64,000 bases of DNA from Bradyrhizobium daqingense (lineage in GTDB: Bacteria > Pseudomonadota > Alphaproteobacteria > Rhizobiales > Xanthobacteraceae), in contig NZ_CP088014.1 in the NCBI RefSeq assembly GCF_021044685.1, forward strand, positions 5,256,001 to 5,320,000, written 5' to 3'. Positions within the stretch are counted from its first letter, which is position 1. Each line of letters opens with the position of its first letter. The translations under genes and the position numbers were made by a program. Below are positions 16,661 through 25,349 of the stretch, piece by piece. The notes under the pieces are model-generated. The model was given only the letters and a program-made list of their open reading frames with translations, did not search any database and had not been told where the DNA came from.

Positions 16661-17824
16661 TCAGGCCTTCCAGCGTCCGACCTCGAAGGCCTCGAGATGC
16701 CCGCGGATATTGTCGGCATCGAAGGCAGGACCGGCAAAGGCCCCGATGGCCGCGGGAGCCTCGTCGGACCGCCGGCGGCCGAGCGCGGCATCATAGAGAT
16801 CAGACCGGAACACGGCCATGGCGGTCTTGACGCCGTCCGGGCTCAAGCCCGCCTGCCCCCAACGCACCATCTGCGCATAGAGCCAGGCGGCCTGAACCGG
16901 ATCGGGACGTCCGGCCTCCTCGCGTCCGACCAGCAGATAGCGGCCGCTTTCACGGAAGGTGCCATCCGGCGAGATCTTCAGCCGTCCCGTCAGGGTGCGC
17001 TGGATGACTTCGGCATCGACGCCGATCCGCTCGGGCTGTGCCAGGATCTGCGCCGCCTCGGCGAGGTTCGCCGGCTCCTCGATGAACTCGGCCCCCTTCA
17101 CCGCCGCGCGCACGAGGGCGGCGACCACGTCCGGATGCTTGTCGGCCCAGACCTGACGGACCGCCAGCACCTTCTCCGCCGCGCGGACCAGAATGTCGGA
17201 GACGAAATGCAGGATGTGGCCGATGCCGAGATCGACCGCGACCGAATTCCAGGGCGCACCGACGCAGAAGGCATCGACATGGCCGTTGGCGAGACTGTCG
17301 ACCATGTAGGGCGGCGGCAGCACCACGAGCCGCACGTCCTCGTCGGGATCGACGCCGGCCGCCGCCATCCAGAACCGCAGCTGGTAATTGTGGGTCGAGA
17401 ACGGAAAGGTCATGCCGAAGGTGAGCGGATCTGCACCCGCCTTGCGGCGCTTGGCCACCACGCGCGCCAGCGCTTTGGCCGTCACGAGCGGATCGAAGCG
17501 GTCGCCGTCGACCTCCTCCATCAGCGCGGCGTGAAGCGCAGGCGAGACCGTGATCGCGTTGCCGTTGATGCCGAGATTGAAGGGCGCGGCGATCGGCACC
17601 TTGACGTGACCGAGCCCGAGCGAGGACGCGATCGCCACCGGCGCGAGCAGATGTGCAGCGTCGAACAGGCCGATATTGAGCTTGTCGCGGACATTGGACC
17701 AGGAGACCTCGCGCACCAGTTCGACTTCGAGTCCTTCGGCGGCGGTGAACCCCTTGTCGACTGCAACGATCAGGGCTGCGGCATCGACCAGAGGAATGAA
17801 CCCGATGCGGAGGGGAGCGGTCAT
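16661..17824 (-). CDS. nasS: Nitrate-sensing NasS protein (NrtA/CmpA-like)
   Basis: Cytoplasmic nitrate or nitrite sensor of the NrtA-type binding fold, 387 residues. Unlike the periplasmic NrtA it has no signal peptide: the chain starts directly with APLRIGFIPLVDAAALIVA. Family blocks visible include REVSWSNVRDKLNIGLFDAAH, FCVGAPWNSVAVDLGIGH and FRSDLYDAALG. In known NasST systems NasS binds and inactivates the antiterminator NasT until nitrate is present. The gene overlaps nasT by four bases, as expected for a stoichiometric pair, and precedes nirA. Confidence 0.9.
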   Translation of the reverse strand: MTAPLRIGFIPLVDAAALIVAVDKGFTAAEGLEVELVREVSWSNVRDKLNIGLFDAAHLLAPVAIASSLGLGHVKVPIAAPFNLGINGNAITVSPALHAALMEEVDGDRFDPLVTAKALARVVAKRRKAGADPLTFGMTFPFSTHNYQLRFWMAAAGVDPDEDVRLVVLPPPYMVDSLANGHVDAFCVGAPWNSVAVDLGIGHILHFVSDILVRAAEKVLAVRQVWADKHPDVVAALVRAAVKGAEFIEEPANLAEAAQILAQPERIGVDAEVIQRTLTGRLKISPDGTFRESGRYLLVGREEAGRPDPVQAAWLYAQMVRWGQAGLSPDGVKTAMAVFRSDLYDAALGRRRSDEAPAAIGAFAGPAFDADNIRGHLEAFEVGRWKA

Positions 17825-18411
17825 TTCAGCATCTCCGACGCGGTGATGATCGACTGCGCGATCTCGCCGATTTTCTTCTTCTCGCGCATCGCGGTGGAGC
17901 GCAGTAGCACATAGGCCTCATCCTCGGTGAGGCCCTTCACCTTCATCAGGATGCCCTTGGCGCGCTCGATGATCTTGCGGTCCTCCAGCTGCGACTTGGT
18001 GCGCTCCAGCTCCTCCTGGAGCTTGGCGAAGGCGTTGAAGCGGGACACGCAGAGGTCGAGGATCGGCTTGATGCGCTCCTTCTTCAGCCCGTCGACGATG
18101 TAGGCCGATACCCCCGCCTCGACCGAGGCCTGGATCGAGGCGGAATCGCTCTGGTCGACGAACATGGCGATCGGCCGCTTCACGGCGCGGCTGACCTGGA
18201 ACATCGCCTCCAGCACGTCGCGGCTGGGGTTCTCCAGATCGATCAGGATGATGTCGGGGTCCACCGCATAAATACGGGCAAGCAGGCTCTGCATCTCGCT
18301 GATATGGACGACCTGGGTGAACCCGGCCTCCCGCAGCCCTTCCTCAAGGATCGCGGCCCTGACAGGGCTTTCGTCGACGATCACGATTTTGGGCGACTGT
18401 TCGGCGCTCAT
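17821..18411 (-). CDS. nasT: ANTAR-domain antiterminator NasT
   Basis: RNA-binding response-regulator-like protein of 196 residues. The N-terminal receiver-like domain has the acidic pocket and phospho-site region (IVIVDESPVRAAIL, then PDIILIDLENPSRD with Asp in IDLE). The C-terminal ANTAR domain is typical: RKIIERAKGILMKVKGLTEDEAY, LLRSTAMREKKKIGEIAQSII. NasT binds paired hairpins in leaders of nitrate-assimilation mRNAs and prevents termination, and is held by NasS without nitrate. It is first in the nasT-nasS-nirA block. Confidence 0.92.
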   Translation of the reverse strand: MSAEQSPKIVIVDESPVRAAILEEGLREAGFTQVVHISEMQSLLARIYAVDPDIILIDLENPSRDVLEAMFQVSRAVKRPIAMFVDQSDSASIQASVEAGVSAYIVDGLKKERIKPILDLCVSRFNAFAKLQEELERTKSQLEDRKIIERAKGILMKVKGLTEDEAYVLLRSTAMREKKKIGEIAQSIITASEMLK

Positions 18412-18640
18412 GGCTCACTCGCGGCAGGTGATTCATCCATAGCACGCCCGCGAACCATGCAAAGGGTTGTAATGATGGCAATTGGAACTAGCTCAGGCCG
18501 ATCAATCAGGTGGATCAGATACAGATCGGACGGCTGCGGCCAAGGTCAGCTTCGTGTCGCTCGGTGCGCCTGAGGGAACGAATGAAAGCTCTTAAGCCGC
18601 CCATTCCCGCCCGACGGCAGCTGTATCTGGGAATACGCTC

Positions 18641-19204
18641 TCACGGAATCTTCGCGCCAACGATCATCTTCTCAAGAAGCGGCACGGCGGCCAGCACCGC
18701 CGCCTCATTGCGGCCGGAGACGGCTAGCCGCACGACGTAGGAATTGCCATCCTCGTCGAGATCGGCGTAATGCGCGATCACTTCGATCGGCTGGTCCTTC
18801 AGGGATGGATTGTCGTAGCGCTTGATGATGACCTTGGGGTTGACCGAGGGAAGCGTGGTGATCTTGGCATTCTTTCCGGATGTCTTCGCCCAATCCCGAT
18901 CACTGGCAGCGACCCATTGACCCAATTCGGTCCGGTCATTGTTGTAGCGGCCTTCGGCGTAGATGATTGCTTCTGCTCTACCGAATGTCTTCCCGTTGGG
19001 CACGAACATCGAGGCGCCGTATTTGAGGCTCGCGGCCTCGTCCCTGGTCCACCCATCGGGCGCTGTCACGCGTGGCCTGAATTCCGGACACATTCGCTCT
19101 TGCCGGTCGCAGACATGGAGGATTTTGTCGACTTCAGCTCGCGCCGGGAACATAACCCCATAGAAAACGGTAACGAAAGCCAAGCCAAGGATGAAACGGC
19201 CCAT
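18641..19204 (-). CDS. Hypothetical secreted protein
   Basis: Unrecognised exported protein of 187 residues. The signal peptide is LGLAFVTVFYGVMFPARA, with cleavage likely before EVDK. Two Cys lie near the start of the mature part (HVCDRQERMC). The rest reads as a soluble domain (WTRDEAASLKYGASMFVPNG ... VPLLEKMIVGAKIP), similar in style to small rhizobial periplasmic proteins of unknown role. No partner gene is adjacent: nasT lies 230 bases away on the same strand, with only promoter-like sequence between, and rimO is divergent. Confidence 0.75.
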   Translation of the reverse strand: MGRFILGLAFVTVFYGVMFPARAEVDKILHVCDRQERMCPEFRPRVTAPDGWTRDEAASLKYGASMFVPNGKTFGRAEAIIYAEGRYNNDRTELGQWVAASDRDWAKTSGKNAKITTLPSVNPKVIIKRYDNPSLKDQPIEVIAHYADLDEDGNSYVVRLAVSGRNEAAVLAAVPLLEKMIVGAKIP

Positions 19205-19345
19205 CGCGGTTTAACTCCCTCGGATCAAGCCCGAAACCTCCTGTTTCAGCACTGCACCGCATACGTTAGTTGTTGAATTTTTTCATAGGTTCAATTACTT
19301 GGGCCGCAAATCCTAACAATTCAGATGTAGAGCCCAGGCGAATAC

Positions 19346-20665
19346 ATGGACAGAGCGCCGCGCATTTCATTCACGTCACTCGGCTGCCCCAAGGCCTTGG
19401 TGGATTCCGAGCGCATCATCACGCGCCTGCGCGCGGAGGGTTACGAACTCGCCCGCAAGCATGACGGGGCCGACATCGTCATCGTCAACACTTGCGGCTT
19501 CCTCGACAGCGCCAAGCAGGAATCGCTCTCGGCGATCGGCGAAGCCATGGCCGAGAACGGCAAGGTGATCGTAACGGGCTGCATGGGCGCAGAACCGGAA
19601 GCGATCGAGCAGGCCTATCCGGGCGTGCTCTCCATCACAGGCCCGCAGCAATATGAGAGCGTGCTCGATGCCGTGCACCGCGCGCTGCCGCCGGCGCACA
19701 ATCCGCATCTCGACCTGGTACCGCCGCAGGGCATCAAGCTGACGCCGCGCCATTATGCCTATTTGAAGATCTCCGAGGGCTGCAACAACCGCTGCACCTT
19801 CTGCATCATTCCGAAGCTGCGCGGCGACCTCGTCTCGCGCCCCGCCGATGACGTGCTGCGCGAGGCCGAGCGCTTGGTCGGCGCCGGCGTCAAGGAGCTG
19901 CTGGTGATCTCGCAGGACACCTCGGCCTATGGCGTCGATCTCAAATATGCCGAGAGCCCGTGGAAGGACCGTCAGGTCCGCGCCAAATTCCTCGATCTCG
20001 CGCGCGAGCTCGGCGAGCTCGGGGCCTGGGTCCGGCTGCAATATGTTTACCCCTACCCGCATGTCGACGAGATCATCGCGCTGATGAATGAGGGCAAGGT
20101 GCTGCCCTATCTCGACATCCCGTTCCAGCATGCGAGTCCCGACGTCTTGAAGGCGATGAAGCGGCCGGCGGCGCAGGACAAGACGCTGGCGCGGATCAAG
20201 CGCTGGCGCGAGGAATGCCCTGATCTCGCGCTACGCTCGACCTTCATCGTCGGCTTCCCCGGCGAGACCGATGCCGACTTCGCCTATCTGCTCGACTGGC
20301 TCGACGAGGCCGAGATCGATCGTCTCGGCTGCTTCAAATACGAGCCGGTCGCCGGCGCCACCTCGAACACGATCGAGAACCCCGTGCCGGAAGAGGTCAA
20401 GCAGGAGCGCTACAACGCGCTGATGGCCCGCCAGCAGAAGATCTCGGCGCGCCGGCTGAAGCGCAAGGTCGGCACGCGGCAGCGGATCATCATCGACGAG
20501 GTCGGTCCGACGGTGGCGAAGGGCCGGTCGAAGGCCGATGCGCCGGAGATCGACGGCGCGGTGTATCTCTCCAGCCGCCGTCCCTTGCGCGTCGGTGAGA
20601 TCGTCACCGCCAAGATCGAGCGCGCCGACGCATACGACCTGCACGGCAGCGTCGCGGGGTTTTGA
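19346..20665 (+). CDS. rimO: Ribosomal protein S12 methylthiotransferase RimO
   Basis: Radical-SAM methylthiotransferase that adds a methylthio group to an Asp of ribosomal protein S12. The 439 residues have the expected three parts: an N-terminal UPF0004 domain with cluster-binding C14, C50 and C79 (SLGCPKALVDSE, NTCGFLDSA, TGCMGAEPE), a radical-SAM core with C146, C150 and C153 (GCNNRCTFCIIP), and a C-terminal TRAM domain (IIIDEVGPTVAKGRSKADAP). The SLGCPKALVDSE start and the TRAM ending separate RimO from MiaB. Transcribed alone. Confidence 0.96.
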   Translation: MDRAPRISFTSLGCPKALVDSERIITRLRAEGYELARKHDGADIVIVNTCGFLDSAKQESLSAIGEAMAENGKVIVTGCMGAEPEAIEQAYPGVLSITGPQQYESVLDAVHRALPPAHNPHLDLVPPQGIKLTPRHYAYLKISEGCNNRCTFCIIPKLRGDLVSRPADDVLREAERLVGAGVKELLVISQDTSAYGVDLKYAESPWKDRQVRAKFLDLARELGELGAWVRLQYVYPYPHVDEIIALMNEGKVLPYLDIPFQHASPDVLKAMKRPAAQDKTLARIKRWREECPDLALRSTFIVGFPGETDADFAYLLDWLDEAEIDRLGCFKYEPVAGATSNTIENPVPEEVKQERYNALMARQQKISARRLKRKVGTRQRIIIDEVGPTVAKGRSKADAPEIDGAVYLSSRRPLRVGEIVTAKIERADAYDLHGSVAGF

Positions 20666-20692
20666 CGCCGGTGTGTACTGACGCTTCCGCAA

Positions 20693-20780
20693 CGTCATGG
20701 CCGGGCTTGACCCGGCCATCCACGCCTTTTCGTCGGCGCCAAGAACGTGGATGCCCGGGACAAGCCCGGGCATGACGACC
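20693..20780. repeat. Intergenic palindromic repeat, family B, copy 1
   Basis: Two halves, GTCATGGCCGGGCTTGACC... and ...GACAAGCCCGGGCATGAC, form a long imperfect palindrome around GGATG/CATCC motifs. The same design recurs at 38658-38738. It separates rimO from the converging hypothetical gene. Confidence 0.75.
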
Positions 20781-20837
20781 TCTTGAACATTCGCGTGCAA
20801 CAGCGCTGCCGCGAGTGTCGCTGCAGCTAGAGCTTCA

Positions 20838-21821
20838 TCAAACCAGCCATTTCGGCACCCAGCGCTCTGGCCTGGGCGCACGCGCGAGATCGGCCTTCGC
20901 TTCGGATAGCAGCGCCGGCGCGCCGTCAATGGTCGGGCGCAGATCGTACGCGAAGCTCGGCATGATCCGGCCGTCGGCATGCAGCCCGAAATTCATCGCG
21001 TACCACAGGCCAAGTTCGGGCTGCGCACGACGCATCTCCTCGCGGAGGTCTCGTAGCAGAGACTCGATCGAAGCGGCCTCTTCGAACGGCTGCGGCCCCT
21101 GCGAGAGCACGCGCGCCTGGTATTGCGCACCGACGATCGCGATCTCGAAACGCGTCTGGTCCCAGGGCTTCTTGCCCTTGGGCAGATGCGCAGCCAGCCG
21201 CCAGCCGAGCTCGGCCATCAGCCGATGGTTGGCCCAATAGTCCTCGCGATCGCGGCTCCACTTCTCCACAAAACCGCGAAAGTCAGGCAGCTCAGACGGC
21301 GTATCGTCGGGCGTGGCCGCCTCGCCAGCGGGCTGGCCGGCGAGCCATTGTGCGAGCTCGACCGTCTGGCACTCGACCTCCTCATGCGGTTTCAGATCGC
21401 TCCAGGCGTTGTCGAATTGCTGCGACGTGAGCTTTGCCAGCATCGCATCGAGGCTCGGCGCCAACAGCTCGTAATCGCCCTCGGAGCCCAGCCCCACGAT
21501 CGGCGGATTGTCCCGGTCGAGACCCGCGCCATACCAGCCGCCCACGGCTGATCCATCAGGCAGCCGCATGAACAGCGAAAAGCGGTCGCGCAACGGACTG
21601 CCGTCGACGATCGGCGCGGAGTCAGAAAACTGGCCTTGCAGCGAGAAGCAGCCGACGCTGCCCCAGGGACGCCCCTCGAGCCAGCCGGCGAAGTCGACCA
21701 GTAGTCGCGGCGCCTCGATGCCCGGCGGAAATGCGCCACAAATGCTGTCGAGGTCGATCGGGTACGTCGTATCGGACAAGGCTGAAAACTGTCTGTTGGT
21801 CCCGTCCCTCTTGGTCTGCAT
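20838..21821 (-). CDS. Hypothetical protein
   Basis: Unrecognised cytoplasmic protein of 327 residues with no signal peptide or membrane segment. Start ATG 21821 (MQTKRDGTNRQF) is the first Met after which the sequence looks folded; an open frame continues upstream to 21959 but through the region that probably holds its promoter. Features include an acidic middle (LKPHEEVECQTVELAQWLAG), a charged helical part (DFRGFVEKWSRDREDYW) and LRDLREEMRRAQPELGLWYA. Codon positions show the normal high GC at third bases, so it is a real gene. It is divergent from the arginine-rich leader of the aminotransferase gene. Confidence 0.7.
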   Translation of the reverse strand: MQTKRDGTNRQFSALSDTTYPIDLDSICGAFPPGIEAPRLLVDFAGWLEGRPWGSVGCFSLQGQFSDSAPIVDGSPLRDRFSLFMRLPDGSAVGGWYGAGLDRDNPPIVGLGSEGDYELLAPSLDAMLAKLTSQQFDNAWSDLKPHEEVECQTVELAQWLAGQPAGEAATPDDTPSELPDFRGFVEKWSRDREDYWANHRLMAELGWRLAAHLPKGKKPWDQTRFEIAIVGAQYQARVLSQGPQPFEEAASIESLLRDLREEMRRAQPELGLWYAMNFGLHADGRIMPSFAYDLRPTIDGAPALLSEAKADLARAPRPERWVPKWLV

Positions 21822-21968
21822 TATGGTGCGCCAGGTTCGAACCAATTCGCGTCCTGCGATCACAAACGCGCCAGAGGCGCGATGGTTTCGGACCGGACGA
21901 TCGATGACTTGGCGAATGACATCGGACCGAGTGGCAGACGCCGGACGCGTGTTTCGCAAACTGTCCGC

Positions 21969-21998
21969 TTGACAAGTCCCGTGGTTCGGCTGTAGGGA
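21969..21998 (+). promoter_or_regulatory. Promoter of the argD-type leader
   Basis: A perfect -35 TTGACA at 21969-21974 is followed after 17-18 bases by a weak -10 (GTAGGG or TAGGGA). Transcription would start near 22004, almost at the ATG of the leader ORF at 22007, so the leader may be translated without a Shine-Dalgarno sequence. Confidence 0.5.
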
Positions 21999-22006
21999 CG
22001 CGCCCC

Positions 22007-22099
22007 ATGATCAACGCTCGGACCCATCAGCGCACCGAAATGCTCCGCCGTCGCTCCCACGACGAGGAGAGGGTGCGCCATGTCCGACGACGCCGCTGA
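22007..22099 (+). CDS. Putative arginine-rich leader peptide
   Basis: A 30-codon ORF starting MINARTHQRTEMLRRR with 11 Arg codons: codons 5, 9, 14-16, 22, 24 and 27-30. The final four before the TGA are CGA CGA CGC CGC. It precedes an argD-type gene and is followed 28 bases later by an intrinsic terminator, the layout of an amino-acid attenuator. A second short ORF (22080-22118, 12 codons, MSDDAAEPLISA) overlaps it in another frame and has the better ribosome-binding site, GAGGAGAGG at 22064-22072. Which of the two is translated cannot be settled by eye. Confidence 0.5.
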   Translation: MINARTHQRTEMLRRRSHDEERVRHVRRRR

Positions 22100-22160
22100 A
22101 CCACTGATTTCAGCCTAAGTCTTCGAGAAGGCCGCACCCGCAAGGTGCGGCCTTTCTGCT
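22071..22160 (+). terminator. Attenuator: intrinsic terminator with competing antiterminator pairing
   Basis: The terminator is an 11-base perfect stem, AAGGCCGCACC (22128-22138) with GGTGCGGCCTT (22144-22154), loop CGCAA, then TCTGCTTTT. An upstream strand GGGTGCGCC (22071-22079) can instead pair with GGCCGCACCC (22130-22139), seven consecutive pairs plus two after a bulge, and would destroy the terminator. The gene it would control starts at 22200 after RBS AGAGGAG. Confidence 0.65.
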
Positions 22161-22199
22161 TTTGCGCCGCTTTTCCACCCGCCTCCAGAGGAGCTTGAC

Positions 22200-23396
22200 A
22201 TGACGACCGCGACCCATCCGTATGACGCGCTGATGGACATCACCGCACGGCCCAAGGCCGTATTCGTCCGCGGCGCCGGCTCCTACCTCTGGGATGACGG
22301 CCGCAAGCGTTATCTCGATTTCGTGCAGGGCTGGGCCGTGAATTGTCTCGGGCACTCGCCGCCGGCGATTGCTGAGGCGCTCACCGCGCAGGCCAAGCGG
22401 CTGCTGACGCCGAGCCCGGCCTTCTACAACGAGCCGAGCTTGAAGCTCGCGCAGGCCCTGGTCGACGACAGCGCCTTCGATCAGGTGTTCTTCGCCAATT
22501 CCGGTGCAGAAGCCAACGAAGGCGCGATCAAGCTCGCGCGCAAATATGGCAGCCTGCACAAGGGCGGCGCCTTCGAGATCATCTGCTTCGAAGGCGGCTT
22601 CCACGGACGGACGCTGGCGACGATGTCGGCCTCGGGCAAGAAGGCATTCGAGCCCTTGTTCGAACCGAAGGTCGCCGGATTCAAGAAAGCGAAGCTCAAC
22701 GATATCGCCTCGGTCGCGAAGCTGATCAACGACAACACCGTTGCGGTGATGCTCGAGCCGATCCAGGGTGAATCCGGCGTGTGGCCGGCGAGCGACCAGT
22801 TCCTCCAGGAGCTGCGGGCGCTTACCGAGGCGCACGGCCTGCTGCTGATCTTCGACGAGATCCAGACCGGCATGGGCCGGACCGGAAAACTCTTCCACTA
22901 CGAGCACACCGGGATTGCGCCCGACATCATGACGCTCGGCAAGGGCATCGGCGGTGGCGTGCCGCTCGCAGCGCTGCTTGCGACCGAACGCGCCTCCTGC
23001 TTCGCCCATGGCGATCAGGGCGGCACGTTCAACGGCAACCCGATCATGTGCGCGGCGGGGCTTGCGGTGCTCGACGAGGTCAAGAAGCCGGAGTTCTTGC
23101 AGTCAGTCACCGAGGCCGGCCTGCTGCTCGAAAGCGAGCTGCAGAAGGTCTCGGCCCGGCACGGGCTCGGCGGCGTGCGGGGACGCGGCCTGTTGCTCGC
23201 GCTCGACCTCAAGCTGCCGATCGCGCCCGGCATCGTGGCGCAGGCGTTCGAGCAAGGCGTGCTCCTGAATGCGCCGCAGGTCGATACGTTGCGCTTCATG
23301 CCAGCGCTGAACGTCACGAAGACGGAGATCGCCGAGATGATCGATTGTCTCGACGGCATCCTGACCAAGGCCGGCGCGGCACGGCGCGTGGCGTAA
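22200..23396 (+). CDS. Acetylornithine/aspartate aminotransferase family protein (ArgD type)
   Basis: PLP-dependent class III aminotransferase, 398 residues, of the ArgD branch. ArgD transfers the amino group to N-acetyl-glutamate semialdehyde in arginine synthesis and may also act as succinyl-diaminopimelate aminotransferase. Seen: YLDFVQGWAVNCLGHSPPAI near the start, the PLP phosphate loop NSGAEANEGAIKLAR, FHGRTLATMSASG, the cofactor Asp in LLIFDEIQTGMGRTG and the Schiff-base Lys in TLGKGIGGGVPLAA. RBS AGAGGAG precedes ATG 22200. Unlike many argD loci no argF follows; an intergenic repeat does. The arginine-rich leader upstream supports a role in arginine synthesis, which is why I favour ArgD. 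Confidence 0.88.
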   Translation: MTTATHPYDALMDITARPKAVFVRGAGSYLWDDGRKRYLDFVQGWAVNCLGHSPPAIAEALTAQAKRLLTPSPAFYNEPSLKLAQALVDDSAFDQVFFANSGAEANEGAIKLARKYGSLHKGGAFEIICFEGGFHGRTLATMSASGKKAFEPLFEPKVAGFKKAKLNDIASVAKLINDNTVAVMLEPIQGESGVWPASDQFLQELRALTEAHGLLLIFDEIQTGMGRTGKLFHYEHTGIAPDIMTLGKGIGGGVPLAALLATERASCFAHGDQGGTFNGNPIMCAAGLAVLDEVKKPEFLQSVTEAGLLLESELQKVSARHGLGGVRGRGLLLALDLKLPIAPGIVAQAFEQGVLLNAPQVDTLRFMPALNVTKTEIAEMIDCLDGILTKAGAARRVA

Positions 23397-23400
23397 GGCC

Positions 23401-23537
23401 TGTGCCCCGGACGCAGCGCAGCGCCTCTTCGGCGGTGCGCTGCAGAGCCGGGGCCCATCTCTCCGCAGGGTCCCTGTCGCTTTCTGGGTCCCGGCTCTGC
23501 GCCGCAACGCTTATGCGTTGCAGCTTGTCCGGGACAC
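23401..23537. repeat. Intergenic palindromic repeat, family A, copy 2
   Basis: Second copy of the element at 8358-8485: it begins TGTGCCCCGGACGC, contains GGTCCCGGCTCTGCGCCGC and ends CTTGTCCGGGACAC. It separates converging genes here too. Confidence 0.75.
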
Positions 23538-23560
23538 GAGCACGAATGATGACCGCACAC

Positions 23561-24535
23561 CTACGGCTTCAAAATCGACGCCCCCGTGGTCTTGCGGCTT
23601 TCAAGATCGATATGCGCCTTGGCGGCATCCTTGAGCGCATAGGCGTGGTTGATCGGCACGTGCAGCTTGCCGTTGATAACGGCGGCGAACAGCGTGTCGG
23701 CGCCCTCCAGCAGGTCCTTGCGCGTGCCGACATAGTCGTTGAGCTTCGGCCGCGTTGCAAACAGCGAGCCGTGATTGTTGAGCTCGGCGATCGCGAACGG
23801 CGGCACCGGACCCGACGCATTACCGAACGAGACGAACATGCCGCGTGGCTTCAGGCAGGACAGCGAACCCGGGAACGTCGCCTTGCCGACGCCGTCGTAG
23901 ACGACGTCGCAGCCTTCGTTGCGGCTGATCTGCTTGACGCGCGCGACGAAGTCCTCCTCGTTGTAGAGGATGACGTGGTCGCAGCCATTGGCCTCGGCAA
24001 GCTCGGCCTTCTCGCGCGAGCCGACCGTGCCGATGACGTGCGCCCCGAGCGCCCTCGCCCATTGACAGGCGAGCAGGCCGATGCCGCCAGCGGCGGCGTG
24101 GATCAGCACGCGATGATGCGGCTCGACCTTGAAGGTCTTGTGCAGAAGATACCAGACGGTCAGCCCCTTCAGCATCAGCACGGCGCCCTGCTCGTGGGTG
24201 ATGTGGTCGGGCAGCTTGACCAGCTTCTCCCAGGGGATGTTGCGCTCGCCGGTATAGGCGCCGAGATTGTGATAATAGGCGACACGGTCGCCGGGATGGA
24301 AATTCGTCACGCCGGGCCCGACGGCCGTGACCTCGCCCGAGGCCTCGTTGCCGGCAATGAAGGGCAGACCCGGCGCCTTGTAGAGACCGGTGCGGTAGTA
24401 GACGTCGATGAAGTTCAGGCCGACCGCGTGCTGGCGGATGCGCACCTCGCCGGGCCCGGGCGCCGGGACATCGACGCTCTCATAGACCAGGGCTTCGGGG
24501 CCTCCGACCTTGTGGACACGGACGGCTTTGGTCAT
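23561..24535 (-). CDS. NADPH:quinone oxidoreductase (QorA/zeta-crystallin family)
   Basis: Zinc-free medium-chain dehydrogenase of 324 residues that reduces quinones one electron at a time with NADPH. The N-terminus TKAVRVHKVGGPEAL, the QOR-specific HAVGLNFIDVYYRTGLY and the Rossmann motif HAAAGGIGLLACQWARALGA are clear; the zinc-binding Cys and His of alcohol dehydrogenases are missing, as usual for this group. The start at 24535 has AGGAGGT upstream, one of the strongest RBSs in the window. It lies 79 bases after the TerC-like gene on the same strand and probably has its own promoter. Confidence 0.92.
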   Translation of the reverse strand: MTKAVRVHKVGGPEALVYESVDVPAPGPGEVRIRQHAVGLNFIDVYYRTGLYKAPGLPFIAGNEASGEVTAVGPGVTNFHPGDRVAYYHNLGAYTGERNIPWEKLVKLPDHITHEQGAVLMLKGLTVWYLLHKTFKVEPHHRVLIHAAAGGIGLLACQWARALGAHVIGTVGSREKAELAEANGCDHVILYNEEDFVARVKQISRNEGCDVVYDGVGKATFPGSLSCLKPRGMFVSFGNASGPVPPFAIAELNNHGSLFATRPKLNDYVGTRKDLLEGADTLFAAVINGKLHVPINHAYALKDAAKAHIDLESRKTTGASILKP

Positions 24536-24614
24536 CACCTGACCTCCTCTGATCTTCCTGACGGCAAACGAAAGACATCGCGCTCGCCTTGTCAACTTGA
24601 CCGGACTGGAACGC

Positions 24615-25349
24615 TCAGCCCGGCGGCTTGCCGACTTTGCTGCGATTGCGCCTGGCGAGCACGTTGAAGAACTCGACCGCCGCCGAGAACGCAATCGCGA
24701 AGTAGATATAGCCGCGCGGGATGTGGAACTGGAATCCGTCCGCAACCAGCGCGACGCCGATCAGCACGAGGAAGGCCAATGCCAGCATCTTCGTGGTCGG
24801 GTGCTCCGCGACGAAGCGCGATACCGGGCCCGCCGAAACGTACATGACCGCGCAGGCAATCACGACCGCAGCGACCATGATCCGGATGTCCTCCGCCATG
24901 CCGATCGCGGTGATGATCGAATCCAGAGAAAACACGAGATCCACGACGATGATTTGGACGATCACCCAGGCGAAGGCGCTGCCTGTCGATTGCTTCTCGC
25001 TCCCGCCGTGATCGGATTCGACCTCGCCGTGAATTTCATGCGTGGCCTTCGCGATCAAGAACAGGCCGCCGCCGATCAGGATGAGATCGCGCCAGGAAAA
25101 GGCGTAGCCGTTCATCGAGAACACCGGCGCGGTGAGGCCGATCAGCCAGACCAGGAGACTGAGCAGGATGAGGCGAAAGATGAGCGCCAGGCCAAGCCCG
25201 ATCTGCCGGGCGCGGTGCGCCTGCTTCTCGGGAAGGCGGGAGACCAGCACCGAAATGAAGATGACGTTGTCGATGCCGAGCACGATCTCGAGCGCCGTCA
25301 ATGTCAGGAGCGCGGCCCACGCTTCGGGGCTGGTGATGAGTTGCATCAT
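24615..25349 (-). CDS. TerC family integral membrane protein
   Basis: Membrane protein of 244 residues with about seven helices. The TerC signature is present: LEIVLGIDNVIFISVLVSRLP near the N-terminus with its acidic residues in the first helix and DLVFSLDSIITAIGMA in the fifth. TerC proteins affect metal-ion (Mn, tellurite) homeostasis, probably as exporters. Two ATGs (25349 and 25347-25344) are adjacent; 25349 overlaps the stop of the phosphatidylcholine synthase gene by four bases, so the two are coupled. Confidence 0.9.
   Translation of the reverse strand: MMQLITSPEAWAALLTLTALEIVLGIDNVIFISVLVSRLPEKQAHRARQIGLGLALIFRLILLSLLVWLIGLTAPVFSMNGYAFSWRDLILIGGGLFLIAKATHEIHGEVESDHGGSEKQSTGSAFAWVIVQIIVVDLVFSLDSIITAIGMAEDIRIMVAAVVIACAVMYVSAGPVSRFVAEHPTTKMLALAFLVLIGVALVADGFQFHIPRGYIYFAIAFSAAVEFFNVLARRNRSKVGKPPG

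Noticed and set aside
22080..22118. 12-codon ORF MSDDAAEPLISA as a gene of its own
   Set aside because: It has a strong RBS but overlaps the arginine-rich frame and ends 9 bases before the terminator. It is treated as part of the leader, not as a separate gene.
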